NCBI RefSeq assembly: GCF_036785885.1
Contig: NC_092323.1
Coordinates: 22,204,501 to 22,268,500, forward strand
Origin: Coffea arabica
Lineage: Eukaryota > Streptophyta > Magnoliopsida > Gentianales > Rubiaceae
Length of the DNA: 64,000 bases
Direction: 5' to 3'
Below the pieces are notes generated by a model that saw only the letters and a program-made list of their open reading frames with translations, was not told the DNA's origin and ran no database searches. Below, one piece after another: positions 11,197-22,264 of the stretch (position 1 is its first letter; every line of letters begins with the position of its first letter). The position numbers and the translations under genes were made by a program.

Positions 11197-11859
11197 TAAG
11201 GTTTCGTTTGATAAACTGAATCTGAATTCTGAAGTCTGAATTCTGAAATCTGAATACTGAAACAATTAATTTGCTGAATTTTAAACACTGAAAAAAAATT
11301 ATGAATGTCTGAATTTTAATACTAAACATATTTATACTGTTTGATAAACATTTATAACCGAATGCCTAATAAGTTAAATTTGACAAATTTGGCCTTATAT
11401 CTTTTCATCCAAAAAAGAAATAGAACCTATGATTTAATTAGCTAAAAATGTTAGGTATAAAAATGACAATATTTATTTTTAAATCAAATTAATATAAAAG
11501 ATGAATTATATTATATGAGGAGTATGGAGAATAAGTAAAAGTCATTCAAAAAGGAGAAAAGAGAAATAGAAAATCATTAGATAGAGAATATTAGATTGTT
11601 TGATTATATAAGAATTTTGAACATAATTAATAAACAAGGGTAGATTTGATAGATAAGATAAGGTAGTTGAAGTAATTCTATTGATTCTTATCAGAATTAA
11701 GCATTCAGTTAGGATTCTTGTGCTGAAAAAAATACACACAAGTTCAACACTACTTAACAAGTTCAGCAAATGGATTTTCATTTATTAAACACTCAAAACA
11801 TCTGAATGTCTGCAAAGGTTCAGATTTAGTACTTTTTTATGTTATCAAACAGACCCTAA
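11197..11859. mobile_element. probable hAT-type MITE
   Basis: The left end TAAGGTTTCGTTTGATAA and the reverse complement of the right end TTAGGGTCTGTTTGATAA match at 14 of 18 positions. The interior begins with short repeats of TCTGAATTCTGAA and has no gene. I could not find a convincing target duplication, so the exact ends are uncertain. Confidence 0.55.
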
Positions 11860-12984
11860 GTTAGAAGTTAGAACCTCCCAACTTGTTTCCAAAATCTGCT
11901 GGGATTAACAATTGTTAAGAAATTAAATGAGCCTTCAATTCCCAGAACATTCAAAAGCAAATACTTGGGCAACTAAGTATTCAACTTTCAAGAATACACA
12001 ATAATAGTCAATTACATACCTGAGCCACCATATTTTGTCAATGAATGGGGACTTCAACTTATCAGAAAACTCCAAGTCATAAAACTGTACAAACAAGTTG
12101 TAAAATCATCAAAAATAATCACTTGGAACCAAATCATGATTAAACTAAGTACCAAAAGTAAGGGTCTGTCTATTTACTGCCATTAGGCACCAAATAAGAA
12201 GTGAGTCCAATATTATCCTTTCTCCGAAAAGACAATTTAATCCGCTAAAGTGTTGCAATTCAGGGGATCAATAGTAATTTAGAGCATTAATAATGCACTT
12301 ACTTTCCTTTTGAGTGGATTTACTTTCCTTTTGAGTATGTTTAGGACACCAAATAGAAAAAACGAAAAAAGTAATAGAGTTTTAAACCAATGCAATCTCT
12401 ATCTCTTCGTGTTGGCAATTATTAAGTAAGGAGAACATGTACCAAGTATAAAGAGAAGTAATGGCAACTACGAATCCCACCCTTTCCCTGCTAAAAAAAA
12501 TTTAAACAAAGAATATGTACTATTTATTCTTGATTTAAGTCTAAATGTCCTTGTATCGAATGGTAGTTTATTGTTGAACGAGTGAATGTGTTTCAATGGT
12601 TCATTTCTACCAGCATATTATCACTGGTTTGTCATCATAAACAAGAGAGATTGAAGATCTTATGGCCTTAACTCTCTAGTTTTAATAATTAATAACAAAT
12701 GGTGAAGTGGACTAATGTCTATAGTTGAGTACGATGAAAGAAATTTATAATAATCCATGGAAAATAAAGAATGCACGTCAATGAAGTCAAAAGAGGCAAA
12801 ATAATGATGAAAAATGAACTAGGTACTGCTTAGTCAAATTGTCAGTGCAGTTGGTTTTCATGACCGTGTTTAGTAAAAGAAAAGGTGGATACAGAAAACA
12901 TAATTCTCTTAGCAATTTCAGCTTTCGTGTCACCAATCTCTGTATATTGGAGATTGTGGACCTTTCTCCAATATACAGACTCTG
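11860..12984. other. AT-rich spacer
   Basis: I see no gene and no clear element. Short minus-strand frames near 12787-13123 belong partly to the decayed end of the SURF2 locus. Confidence 0.5.
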
Positions 12985-14958
12985 CCACATAAGGGAGAGA
13001 GAATATGCATAGAGTAGTGTAAGGAACACAGACCGACCATTTAGTAAGCTCCACCGCTTCCTGCTTATCATCTTCAGTTCCTGCATCCGGTGAAAGAAAC
13101 CAATGCAAGTTTATAATCCTCAACCACTTTCAAAAAGCAGAATGAATTATATCAATCTCAGCCAGGAAAAGATAAGTTGTCTATCAATGTAACAATCATG
13201 AACAATTTATACACTCCTCAGGAATTACTTAGCAGGCTCTTAGTGTAGAACAAGATATGGATAAGTACCTTCCCCCTCAGCATCATCATTTTCTGGCCCC
13301 AGCTCTGGATCAGAGCCCTGCCTATCACCTCCATCATCATTGTCCCACTGGTGGCATCCAGAAATCGTCTTCTTCCTCTGACTCACTGTCCTTCTCAGAA
13401 ACAATTCTTGCTTCTGAGACAACTTCAACAACAGTCTCTTCCCGAATCTTCTTCTCTTTCTTCAATCCATCATCCTTAACCTTTGATTTCTTCTCTGCCT
13501 TTTGACCATCATCCTGTTTCTCCATTGCTCCATTTGTTATACTGTGTCCAGTTTCCACTTTCTCCCTTCACAATACCAAATGAAAAAGATAAGGTTGATG
13601 TCCAAAATGGAAGCTCAAAATGAGTGTAATACACAATGACTCCACATTTTGCACAGGTAAATCCCCAGGCATTCCAATTATGAACAGCTCTCTCATGTAA
13701 CAAAAACGGAAACTAAAACAGGACAAACCTAGCACATTGTGGAAACGTTTGCCGTTAATATGCTTCCAGATATGCTCTCCTGATTTGTTGACAGTAAATC
13801 CCGTTAGAATGCAGATTTAGCTTCGAACTGCAAGAGGGAACCCAAAACTTACCAAAAATGTTTCCATATGTACCAGAATAAACCAAGCATAAAAAATACA
13901 TACTTTCAGGCTTAGACTACCCAGGGCAACCTATGCAGAGCAAGGTTGTAGGGAATTAGAGATTAAATCATTATAAGACAAGGCAAACCATATTTGCACC
14001 CCAAAAATAGTCCCTTGGGTGTCCACCTTCCTTCATGTAAGAAAATATTTGAGTGAAGCGCCAGAAGCTAATCTTGGAGTGCAAATACACTCGCCTAAGA
14101 TAAGAGTCAGAGTCGCAACAAACATTGAATTTGAGCATACATAAATGGAACCCCAAAAAAAAAAGTACTCAACAAAATAAATAAATAGATAAAACTGAGT
14201 GCTTTGACACTGCAAGTTCTGCGGAGAATCCAAACAATCGAGTTTCTCGCTAGGGAACTGCTACTTTCTTCTGCTATACAAGAGAACCCAGAAGTTAACT
14301 AAAATTACAAACGAGAATGGAATCCTTTATTTCATCTACTACTAATTGCATTATAGACGAAAGGAGACTAGTCGAGACGAGACAGCCTAAAAATTCTTCC
14401 ATGGAAACGAAATGAGCGTTAAAGTAACAAAACTACAACTCATCCAATTCACTTCGCTGCACAGGCCAGCTCTGTTCTGTTGATTCCAAATATGTTCGTT
14501 TCATACACACACTTAATCAGCTAAAACACAATCTCCACAAAACTGAACTAAGAAAACACAAGCAATCACAAAAACCAATCTTGCAAATTTGGACGCAGTT
14601 TACATACGCATGGAGATTCTACTAGCGCAATCAACGCCAAAGAAAAAACGATTGAGAGACCAAGAAGAAGGGAAAGCCAGAAACATAAGAGCCCGTGGTT
14701 AAATGAATAAATGCCGGGCTGAGGATCTTGACGGAACATATTGAGGGGAGGTTTGCTGTTGGAAAGAGCGGCGTCGATGAGGCCCAAGCGGCGGCATTGC
14801 TTGCTGTCTCTGGCATGGGCCGGCAGCTTGTGACCCGTCTCCACGCACTTGAACCGCCCACTCTCCTCCTTCAACCTCGGTGGCCCCAAAAGATATTCCC
14901 CTTCTTTGCCTGATTCCTTCTTTCCTTCTTTAACTACTTCCCCGCCTTTCTTTTCCAT
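12985..14958 (-). pseudogene. SURF2: SURF2-family gene, decayed
   Basis: Four conserved blocks lie in order on the minus strand. Exon 1 (about 14958-14716) encodes RFKCVETGHKLPAHARDS and LGLIDAALSNSKPPLNMF. Exon 2 (about 13827-13729) encodes LTGFTVNKSGEHIWKHINGK. Exon 3 (about 13564-13269) encodes EKDSESEEEDDFWMPPVG then, in another frame, DNDDGGDRQGSDPE. A last piece starts near 13080. These are the landmarks of Surfeit-locus-2 proteins, whose plant function is poorly known (nucleolar in animals). Defects: the exon-1 end departs from the family's LSRSKL junction, one extra base in exon 2 (CTAAATCTGC) creates a stop, and a short deletion in exon 3 fuses MPPVG to DNDDGG out of frame. Exon 1 and its flank are copied at 23788-24029. 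Confidence 0.8.
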
Positions 14959-15897
14959 TGCTGCTGTCACCCAAGGGCCTTGCACACAGTAGATGCTCTG
15001 TCTCACTTCATATTTCACTCTTTATCCCGTGTTTATTAGGTTGCTATTTTTTATTTATAAATATCATATTTTATTTTTGTTTGCTTCGAAACATCCGATG
15101 ACTATTTCTTTAATATCTAATAATTATTAACTGAAAATATACTAAATTTAACGAACTCAAAACATTAAAGTACATAAAAAATGAGAATTTTTTCTATGAA
15201 TTTGCTACTGTATTTTTTATTTTCAATTATATTGATAGGGTGTTAATTATTAGTAATTTTACTGTTAATTTTCCCCTTTGTCCTTATTAAATATTATTTT
15301 AAATTATTAATATATACTTATATTTGGTATTTGGACCTATCTAAAGGAAGTGGAACTGACAAATGCTAAAAAAGATATTTTATTGAGAAAAATCCTGCAC
15401 ACACTAGAGCCTCCGGTGGATATACAAGTTGGGCCCGCATGGTGCTACAAAAACTCCATTTTCGGGTGCTGATGGAGAGCTCTTATTTATTGGTAGTTGA
15501 CTTGTACGTGTAGGAGTCCTCCTACCAAGAGGAAACAAGAAAAGTGGAATTGGCAGGGGCGTTCCTCTTGTACTTGGACTCCCAATTTGCTCGCGGGACC
15601 ACTGGAGATAGCATTAGTCATTTTTGGCTTTTAAAAACAAGGACAAGCGTACAGAGGCTGGTTATCGATAGTTTTAGGATAGTTTAGTTTAGTTTTAGTT
15701 TTTCCTTCTTTTTCCTTTTGTCAGGCGCACGCCAACTGTTCGATAATATTTTTTAACAGAAAAAAAATCTTTTACTCTTGCTTTCTAGTGAAAAATGGGA
15801 TGCCTTTGCACTCAATTAATTTGCGTGAAGATTTATTTAAGCAGCGTGGCTAAGCCTTTCATCTAGTCGAAAACCAACTTGAAGGTGTGGTTCCAAA

Positions 15898-16401
15898 TAG
15901 GGGTGATATCGAGTCGAGTCGAGCTCGAGTAGTGCACTACTCGAGCTCGACTCGAGGCAAAATAACTAGGCTCGAGCTCGAGCTCGAGCTCGTCAAGCTT
16001 TTAAAATTCGAGCTCGAGCTCGAGCTCGACATCAATTTATGGAGCTCGAGCTCGAACTCGAGCTCGAGTTTAATTAAATGTAATTAATTCAAATCAAGCT
16101 CAATCGAGCTTATTCGAGCTCAATCAAGCTCAAGTAATAAAAATTAATATTTTATATATAATTTTAAATAAAGGATATTATTGACATTTCACAATAATAA
16201 AAATAAAAATATATATTATAGAAAGCTCGATAGAGCTCGTCGAGCTCTCGAGTATTATATTACCAAGCTCGAGCTCGACTCGATAGCTCTAACGAGCAGC
16301 TCGAGCTCGAGCTCGAGCTTGGTCAACCGAGCTCGAGCTCGAGCTGTTGACCAAGTAGCTCGCGAGCTCGAGCCGAGCTACTTGGTTCAGCTCCAGCTCT
16401 A
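15898..16401. mobile_element. hAT-type element built of GAGCTC/CTCGAG repeats
   Basis: The element starts TAGGGGTG and ends CAGCTCTA, flanked by the eight-base duplication GTTCCAAA (15890-15897 and 16402-16409). Both halves consist largely of alternating CTCGAGCTCGAG text, which is self-complementary at almost every scale, around an AT-rich core near 16130-16220. Open frames at 15887 and 16181 translate to runs of LELELE or SSSS and are not genes. Confidence 0.75.
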
Positions 16402-16642
16402 GTTCCAAATATCTGTGAGATCGAATTATTTTATTTATTTCTTTTATTCATTAATTTTTTGTACGTCTCCTGATTTAATTGCTTATGCTTGTTATGTTAT
16501 TTGAATGTCAATGGTCCGATATTCGAATTAACCTAATGATCTAATGCCAAATTAATTGATTGAATCCGTAATTGTTCAATCGATTAATACCAGTGGCGAC
16601 TAGCGTGTTTTGTTTCATATTAGGGAAACGTATGATCTAATT

Positions 16643-17680
16643 TATTGACCTTGGTTGATCAGTCCTTGGTTTTGATGATTAACAAACCAAAATGTAGATT
16701 TGGACTAATGTTTTTATGTGAGAAATTTGTTAGAACAGGTCATTGATCAAAAAGAGAATCGAAAAGATTTGAATCAAAGAGAAGTTAAGAAATATGAAGG
16801 TTCGGACGTAGAGGATCGGACGCTCGATAGAGGATCGGTCGTCCGACTGACGACGATACTCTTCGGACGCTCATTCATTGCTTCGGCCGTCCGACACAAA
16901 AAGAATGAACGTTGAACATTCTGACTTCTATCGGACGCAGGGTTCGGACGCAGAACAAATGGTTCGGACATCCGATAGGTGGTTCGGACGCATGGTTCGG
17001 ACGCAGAGCAAATGGTTCGGACGTCCGACAAGCCAACGGCTAGTTTCGACAGCATTTAATATTTGACCGTTGGAGAGCCTTTTGGAGTCATTTCTCACCT
17101 TCTATAAATACCCCAAAGCACAAGAAAACACAGACTTTTGGCCAACACTAAATACAAGCTTACAAGTGAGATCTTTGAGTAGAAATATTCTTTGTTGGTT
17201 GTGTAAGGGGTTGGGAAAGTTGGGTTGTGAGGTTGCTCAAGTGAAGATTACTCTCTAGGAGGAGTAAAACCTTGGTGAAGGTGAACCTATCACTTGGAGT
17301 GGTAAAACCTTGATAAAGGTTGCCTCACTTGTATAAAGTAGTTCTTAATTGAATGGGTAAGCTTTCAATTGTAGTTAGTTGAGGGTTTACTTGGAGAGTA
17401 GTAAAATTTCTTTGCTCAACCAAAGTATGTTTGGGGTGAGGAAGGAGTGAGCCTTCACTTGTACAAGTTGGTTAGCACTACCATCAATTGAAGAAACTAT
17501 TTGGTGGATTCAACTCCAAATTTGGAAGAAGCTTGGGAGTTTGATTGGTTTGAATTTCTTTTACTTTATTGTTACTCTATTTTTGTGCTTTAAAATTGCT
17601 TATATTCTTTGTCATTGTATTTACTTGACTACTTGTCTGGTTGAGTATTTTGGTTGTATTTGGTTGCATCGGGGCTTACA
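16643..17680 (+). mobile_element. copia-type solo LTR, 1038 bp
   Basis: The start TATTGACCTTGGTTGATC (an eroded TGTTGA..) and the end GGGGCTTACA resemble the LTR pair at 55-59 kb, whose copies start TGTTGATC and end GGGCCTTACA. Five-base flanks TAATT match at 16638-16642 and 17681-17685. A TATA box CTATAAATACC lies near 17102, preceded (about 16800-17030) by an array of GGTTCGGACG and CGGACGTCCGA motifs. No primer site or gag follows, so it is a solo LTR formed by LTR-LTR recombination. Confidence 0.75.
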
Positions 17681-18863
17681 TAATTTAAACAAACCCTCGT
17701 AGCGTGTTTGTTGGTTAGGGTTGGGCTTTTCTAATTATTAATGCAATCGAGTAATTAAATCCTATGGTCATACTTAGGGTTATTTCTTGGTTAGAGAAAT
17801 AGTTAACGGTCGTACCTTAACTATCGAGAAATTAAGGAAAGGCTGGTTGTTCATCGCATGATGCGTTGAACTCTAGAAGAAACGAATTATCCCCAGTCCC
17901 TGTGGATTCGACCCTGCTTACCGCTATATATAAAATTTGTATTTTTCTTGAGTAGGTAATTATTATTGCACAAGCTCGACCCCTGTCATACATAATTTTT
18001 TGAAATTGTTGTATTTATTTTTTATTATGTTAGTAATTATTTGACAGCAACATATAAAAAATAAGACAGGAAGTGAAGTAAGAAGTAGAATAGAAGACAA
18101 CAATGTCTTTTACACAATAGAATCTTTGTCTTTTCTAATTAGAGTTCAGAAGTGTCAAGCATAATGCAAGGAACTAGGGGAGGGATGGATTTTGTGGCTC
18201 CGTGTGAGAGTGTAAATACGAATACTCGAATTCAAACCATTCCACTCTCACTTAAACTAAAAGAAGAAAAGGCATAATGCAAGGAAAAGTGTGCAAACCA
18301 GGTCGTTTCAGTGTGGTAAAAGCTTTTTTCTTTTTGGAATCAATTAAATGTACAAATTTTTTTGTTTTTTATTTTTATTTTAATCTGTGCAAGTTGGAAT
18401 TTACGGAACAAGAAGTGGAACTGAAAATTTACAAAGTTTGACTTGATTGATGAAAATTTCTAATATGGTGAAGTGTTAAGAATCTTATTTCTACCTTTTA
18501 AACCAATCCATTTTTTCTTTTTTTACTGCTATTTTTCTCATTTAACCTTTTTCAACTACTTTTAAAATTGTAAAATAACATTTTTACAAGAGGTACAAAT
18601 AATATGGGTTTGTCCCTCTTCGTTTTCTTGTAATTATTCAAGATTTTGACCATGGATGAAATCTAGGGGGAAATGTTTTTTGGGCAACAAAATCTAGTGG
18701 GGAGTTATTACTAATGTTAAGCACAAAATTATTGGTTGGGAACATTTTCGCATGTTTATTTAGATTTTGAACGTAATTTAAATGTAAAACAACGAGTAAA
18801 ACTCTTTGTTCATCTACACTCATTTATTTTGATTGCAGACGTAACAAGATTTATAATATAAAA

Positions 18864-19497
18864 TAGGCTAAATTACTAGTTTTATCTATTGCCATATAAT
18901 CCTCCTAATGTTTTAAAAATGTCCATTTCACCCCCTATGGTTTCATATAAATTGAAAATTGAATTAAAATAACATATGTAATGTTGTTAGTTGAAATACC
19001 CGTAGTGTGTTAAATCAAATGACGACTAAACCACCTTATACAAAGTCATAGAGGAATCATGTGGATGAATGTACCAACCACTGAGTATAAAGTAGAATTA
19101 TATAATTTATAAAAGGGTTAAATGGATATTATAATTTCATCATAAGTATTTTTAGAGCTTGTGTGGTCTAATCACGATAACTGATTATACATTCGATTTA
19201 TTTTCCACTTTACGTAAAACTGCAGAGGGACTATGTGACTATTTTAAAACCTCAAAATTACAAAGAGTAAAATGGATATTTATGCAAACTATAGAAGGGT
19301 TAAATATATGTTATAATTTCATCACATGTACTTTTAGAGCGCGTGTGGTTTAATTGCCATAAATGATTATGCATTCCATTTATTTTTCAATTTACATAAA
19401 ATTATGAAAGAATTATGTAATTATTTTAAAACCTTAAATGAATCATCGGGCATTATGCTAAACTATAGGGAGATTATATGTAATTTACCTAACACAA
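18864..19497. mobile_element. TIR element shared by both duplication units (copy 1)
   Basis: The left end TAGGCTAAATTACTAG and the reverse complement of the right end TGTTAGGTAAATTACATATA are related inverted repeats, followed on both sides by ATAATCCTCCTAATG-like text. There is no gene inside. Its presence at the same place in unit 2 (26294-26708) shows the insertion predates the duplication. Confidence 0.55.
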
Positions 19498-19880
19498 TTC
19501 GGAAATAACTTTATCAAAATTCAAAATAAACGCTTTTTACTTCCTCAACGGCAGCGCGAAAGCTAACGGCTAACTTTATCAATAGGAAAGATAAAAAGGA
19601 AATTGACTGCAAAATAGGAAGTTACCAAATTTGGAAACAATTTGTTACATCGATCGATTAAACCCTCTTTCTTTATGGAGTAGTTTATGTTTATCCGACA
19701 ATGCGCTAAAGATGGAAAGTTCCTTGATTGCTTAGAATAGGTGCTCTGTTTTGGAAACATGATCATCCGATCCCCCAAGATCTTGTTTCCAAAACCTGAC
19801 TAGTTAGCTACCAAATAAGCAATTTTTTTGGAAAGTTTCTAAATTTGATTCTGTTTCCAAAATCACTCCCGTCTTACTCC

Positions 19881-20147
19881 TATATATCCCTGCTCTTCCA
19901 ATGCCCGGCAATCCCATTAACGTCTTCTCTCTCTCTCTCTCTCTTTCGATCATAGTGAATTAATTTCTTGCTACCACTACGAGTTTCTATTTCTAATCTG
20001 TTTGTTATTCTGTTCTTCAGCTTTCACAAGTATTTCTGTGTGTTTGTTTGAAAGACTAGCAGTAAGAGTATCAATCAATTTTTCCTTCCTGCTGTGTAGC
20101 TTCTTCTGCTACAATTTAAGCAGTTCGTCAGGAAAAGAAGTTAAAAG
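19881..20147 (+). promoter_or_regulatory. RPW8 copy 1 promoter and 5' UTR
   Basis: TATATAT at 19881-19887 follows a GTCTTACTCC context, then comes a CT microsatellite near 19926-19945 and a leader of about 240 bases up to ATG at 20148. The same arrangement at 27029-27287 differs by a few substitutions and a shorter CT run. The TATA assignment is by position and motif only. Confidence 0.5.
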
Positions 20148-20708
20148 ATGGCTGTAAATCTGATTGGAGACACTGCTTTTGGGATGGTTTTTAATGGACT
20201 GGTGGAAGCAGTTTTAGAAGCAACCACCAGAGTGACTACGTTCAGTTCCAGCCTCAACAGTTTGAAGACAACTCTTGCTCCGCTCAAGTGTTACTTCGAT
20301 CAAGTGGAGACGCTGAATGGGAAGCTGCACAGCCCTCAGAGAGAAACAGACATGTTCATCCTTCGTTTAGCAGAAGGGGAGAGTCTCGTGCGCAAATGCA
20401 CAAGAATCAAGTGGTGGAATTTGTACAAGAAGTACTCCTATTCCAAGAAAATCGCTGATTTGGAACGTTCCCTCATTCGATTCTTTCAACTGGATGTGCA
20501 AGCGGAGATGGTCAGGGACCATAAGATGCTCTTGGTCGGGGAGGCTGATCTACACGAGCAATTGAATGCTGTCAACCACAGACTTGATCGACTACTTTCT
20601 GTTGTCAAGAACGTTGTTCAAGAACCCTACTTTCAAGATCGTTGTTGCACTGTCCTGGGGTGCCAAAATTCAGAGAATCAATGCCCTAAACAAAGCGATG
20701 TTGCTTGA
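20148..20708 (+). CDS. RPW8-domain protein, stand-alone, copy 1
   Basis: A single exon of 186 codons. The N-terminal 150 residues fit the RPW8 (CC-R) domain: hydrophobic start LIGDTAFGMVFNGLVEAVLE, four amphipathic helices, the motif GESLVRKCTRIKWWN followed by KKYSYSKKIADLERSL, then FFQLDVQAEMVRD. RPW8 domains form membrane-associated four-helix bundles in broad-spectrum resistance proteins (RPW8.1/8.2) and head ADR1/NRG1 helper NLRs. No NB-ARC or LRR follows: the frame ends with a Cys-containing tail (DRCCTVLGCQNS) and the 3' flank has only DUF2828 remnants. It is therefore either an RPW8.1/8.2-like gene or the severed head of a helper NLR. The protein is identical to that of copy 2; one synonymous base differs (ACT/ACA at codon 30). 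Confidence 0.9.
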   Translation: MAVNLIGDTAFGMVFNGLVEAVLEATTRVTTFSSSLNSLKTTLAPLKCYFDQVETLNGKLHSPQRETDMFILRLAEGESLVRKCTRIKWWNLYKKYSYSKKIADLERSLIRFFQLDVQAEMVRDHKMLLVGEADLHEQLNAVNHRLDRLLSVVKNVVQEPYFQDRCCTVLGCQNSENQCPKQSDVA

Positions 20709-21184
20709 TTCTGTTCACTTTTTTTTTAATTCTTTTTGTGGAATGTGTATAGTGTAGATGTATGATATCTTCTAGTCTGTTAGGCTGTACATTGTAAAGA
20801 ATATTGTTCATCGTTCATGTAGATAAATTGTACCAATTCTTTTCCTCCAAATTAATTGTAGTGATCAATATCGGTCTTGGTCTGCAACCTTGTTTCTAAA
20901 ATGTTGAATTAATCCTCAACTGCTTGATGATTGGCTCAAATCAATGTTCAATTTTCATTGCATATTTGTTCACTCTTACAGCGTTATAGCATCAAGTGCA
21001 GGGAAATTCTTACAAAAATCGATTCAAGTATAGATCAGTTTAGGATTATGCATTATCAAGAACAAGAAAAATCTATTCATAATAAGAATGCAAGTTGCGG
21101 CAGTTCTCTTCACCCATTGCCTAAGAATCAATTTACCGAACTCCAGAGGCAATCAAATACCAAACAAGCTTTTTAGAACTCATA

Positions 21185-21562
21185 TATCCCTTCACGGCTT
21201 TGTTGTCTTGTTAAGCACCAGAGGAGCAGACACTCGAAGCAGAAGGCCATCTACAGCAGGAAGAACGTGTCGAATTATCTGCAGCAAGTTGGGATGGAGA
21301 AACAGATGGCCAAGAAAACAAAGAGTGGAGAAGAAACGTTTGAGGAGTATCTGTCCAAGGTGAAGGAAGGCAAGGACAAAATTGCTGCTGGTGCATTGCT
21401 TCCATATTAGATTATTGCGGCTTTAAATGATGGTGACGGTGGTGAAGTTGCTGAGTTTCCAGCGGCAGAGAATGGTGGAGGATTTGGCCAATAAGGGAAA
21501 ATTGACAAACTGCCTTGTAATCTGTGATGTTTTGGGTAGCATGTCGGGGACAACCTACATGG
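21185..21562 (+). pseudogene. DUF2828 gene remnant, unit 1
   Basis: Fragments in several frames match the plant DUF2828 (TROVE/von Willebrand A-like) family: the lysine-rich segment near 21240-21330, EEYLSKVKEGKDKIAAGALL near 21330-21405, then a block through GKLTNCLVICDVLGSMSG near 21490-21555. About 0.5 kb present in the unit 2 copy is missing between the first two blocks. Stops and frameshifts rule out a product. Confidence 0.75.
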
Positions 21563-21917
21563 AAAAAAGGGCAAGTAGCATTTGATGCTTAGTTTCAAAT
21601 TGAATTTAACAAAATGGCAATAAAGAGGTTTCTGAATGTTATTTTATCGAGAAGAAATGTTTCAAGAATCATTATTCAAGATACATGCCTGTGCAGATAC
21701 TGTGGTATCCAGTGAATTATGTATCAAATTCTATCACGAAACATCCGACATTCTTCTTGTTTTTCTTTTATCCACAACTGGTACATTTGTTTTTCTTCTT
21801 ATTTTTCTTTTATCTACATACTTCTTGTTTTTCGTACAACTACAACTGGTACATTAGTTTTTCTAGTGTCAAAATTCAACCAACAATTCTTGTTACTGTT
21901 CTGGTTAAAAATGTGCA

Positions 21918-22141
21918 GATAAGGCAAAGATTTTAGCCAGAAAATGTTGAACACAATCTCAAAATGTTTGAGCAGGTTATCAAAATAGCTTCGAGGAAGG
22001 GTTGTACGCCATCACAGTTAGCATTGGCACGGGTTCATTGCCAAGGAGATGATGTCTATCTCATTCCAGGAACCACCAAGAAACAGAACCTTGAAAGTAA
22101 TATCAAGGCTTTATCTGTTAAGTTAACCTCAGAGGAAATAG
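21918..22141 (+). pseudogene. aldo-keto reductase last-exon fragment, second copy
   Basis: It keeps an acceptor (TGTGCAG before 21918) and encodes [30 protein letters not shown] and [13 protein letters not shown]. An in-frame TAG replaces the Gln of RFQPEN, and the frame breaks off at EEI exactly where unit 2 starts. It is most like the fragment at 4893-5131. Confidence 0.85.
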
Positions 22142-22264
22142 ACCGAACGAGACGAGTTGAGACGAGACAGACTAAAAATTCTACCTTGGAAACAAAATGA
22201 GTGTTAAAAGTAACAAAACTACAATTCATCCAATTCACTTTGCTGCACAGATCAGCTCTGTTCT

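Larger units (their letters stand above)
15240..17996. mobile_element. nested transposon insertion private to unit 1
   Basis: The counterpart in unit 2 runs without it (near 24310). The 3' part (17686-17996) contains CCTGTGGATTCGACCCTG, a motif seen near the 3' end of plant Ty3/gypsy LTRs. The part before 16638 looks like the same LTR's 5' portion. Inside are a hAT-type element (15898-16401) and a copia-type solo LTR (16643-17680). No internal retrotransposon genes are present, so the host element is probably a solo LTR or fragment. Confidence 0.55.
14360..22141. repeat. tandem segmental duplication, unit 1
   Basis: Unit 1 and unit 2 (22142-30275) share, in the same order: the SURF2 3' flank and exon 1, AT-rich spacer, a TAGG-ended MITE, RPW8 promoter, gene and 3' flank, and DUF2828 remnants. 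The junction lies where the aldo-keto reductase fragment stops (GAGGAAATAG) and SURF2-flank sequence (GACGAGACAGACTAAAAATT) begins, near 22140. Unit 1 alone has the 15240-17996 insertion. It lacks the ~1.1 kb of DUF2828/SGF29 sequence present at 28893-30030. Confidence 0.85.

Noticed and set aside
12787-13123. Two overlapping minus-strand frames as a separate small gene
   Set aside because: The segment starts at a SURF2-like acceptor (13080) and retains EAVELTK-type text; best read as the decayed 3' end of that locus.
14728-14913. Plus-strand frame opposite SURF2 exon 1
   Set aside because: Shadow of the coding strand; the minus strand has the SURF2 family motifs.
15887-16402. Open frames encoding LELELE and SSSS runs
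   Set aside because: Products of the CTCGAG repeat in a non-coding hAT element.
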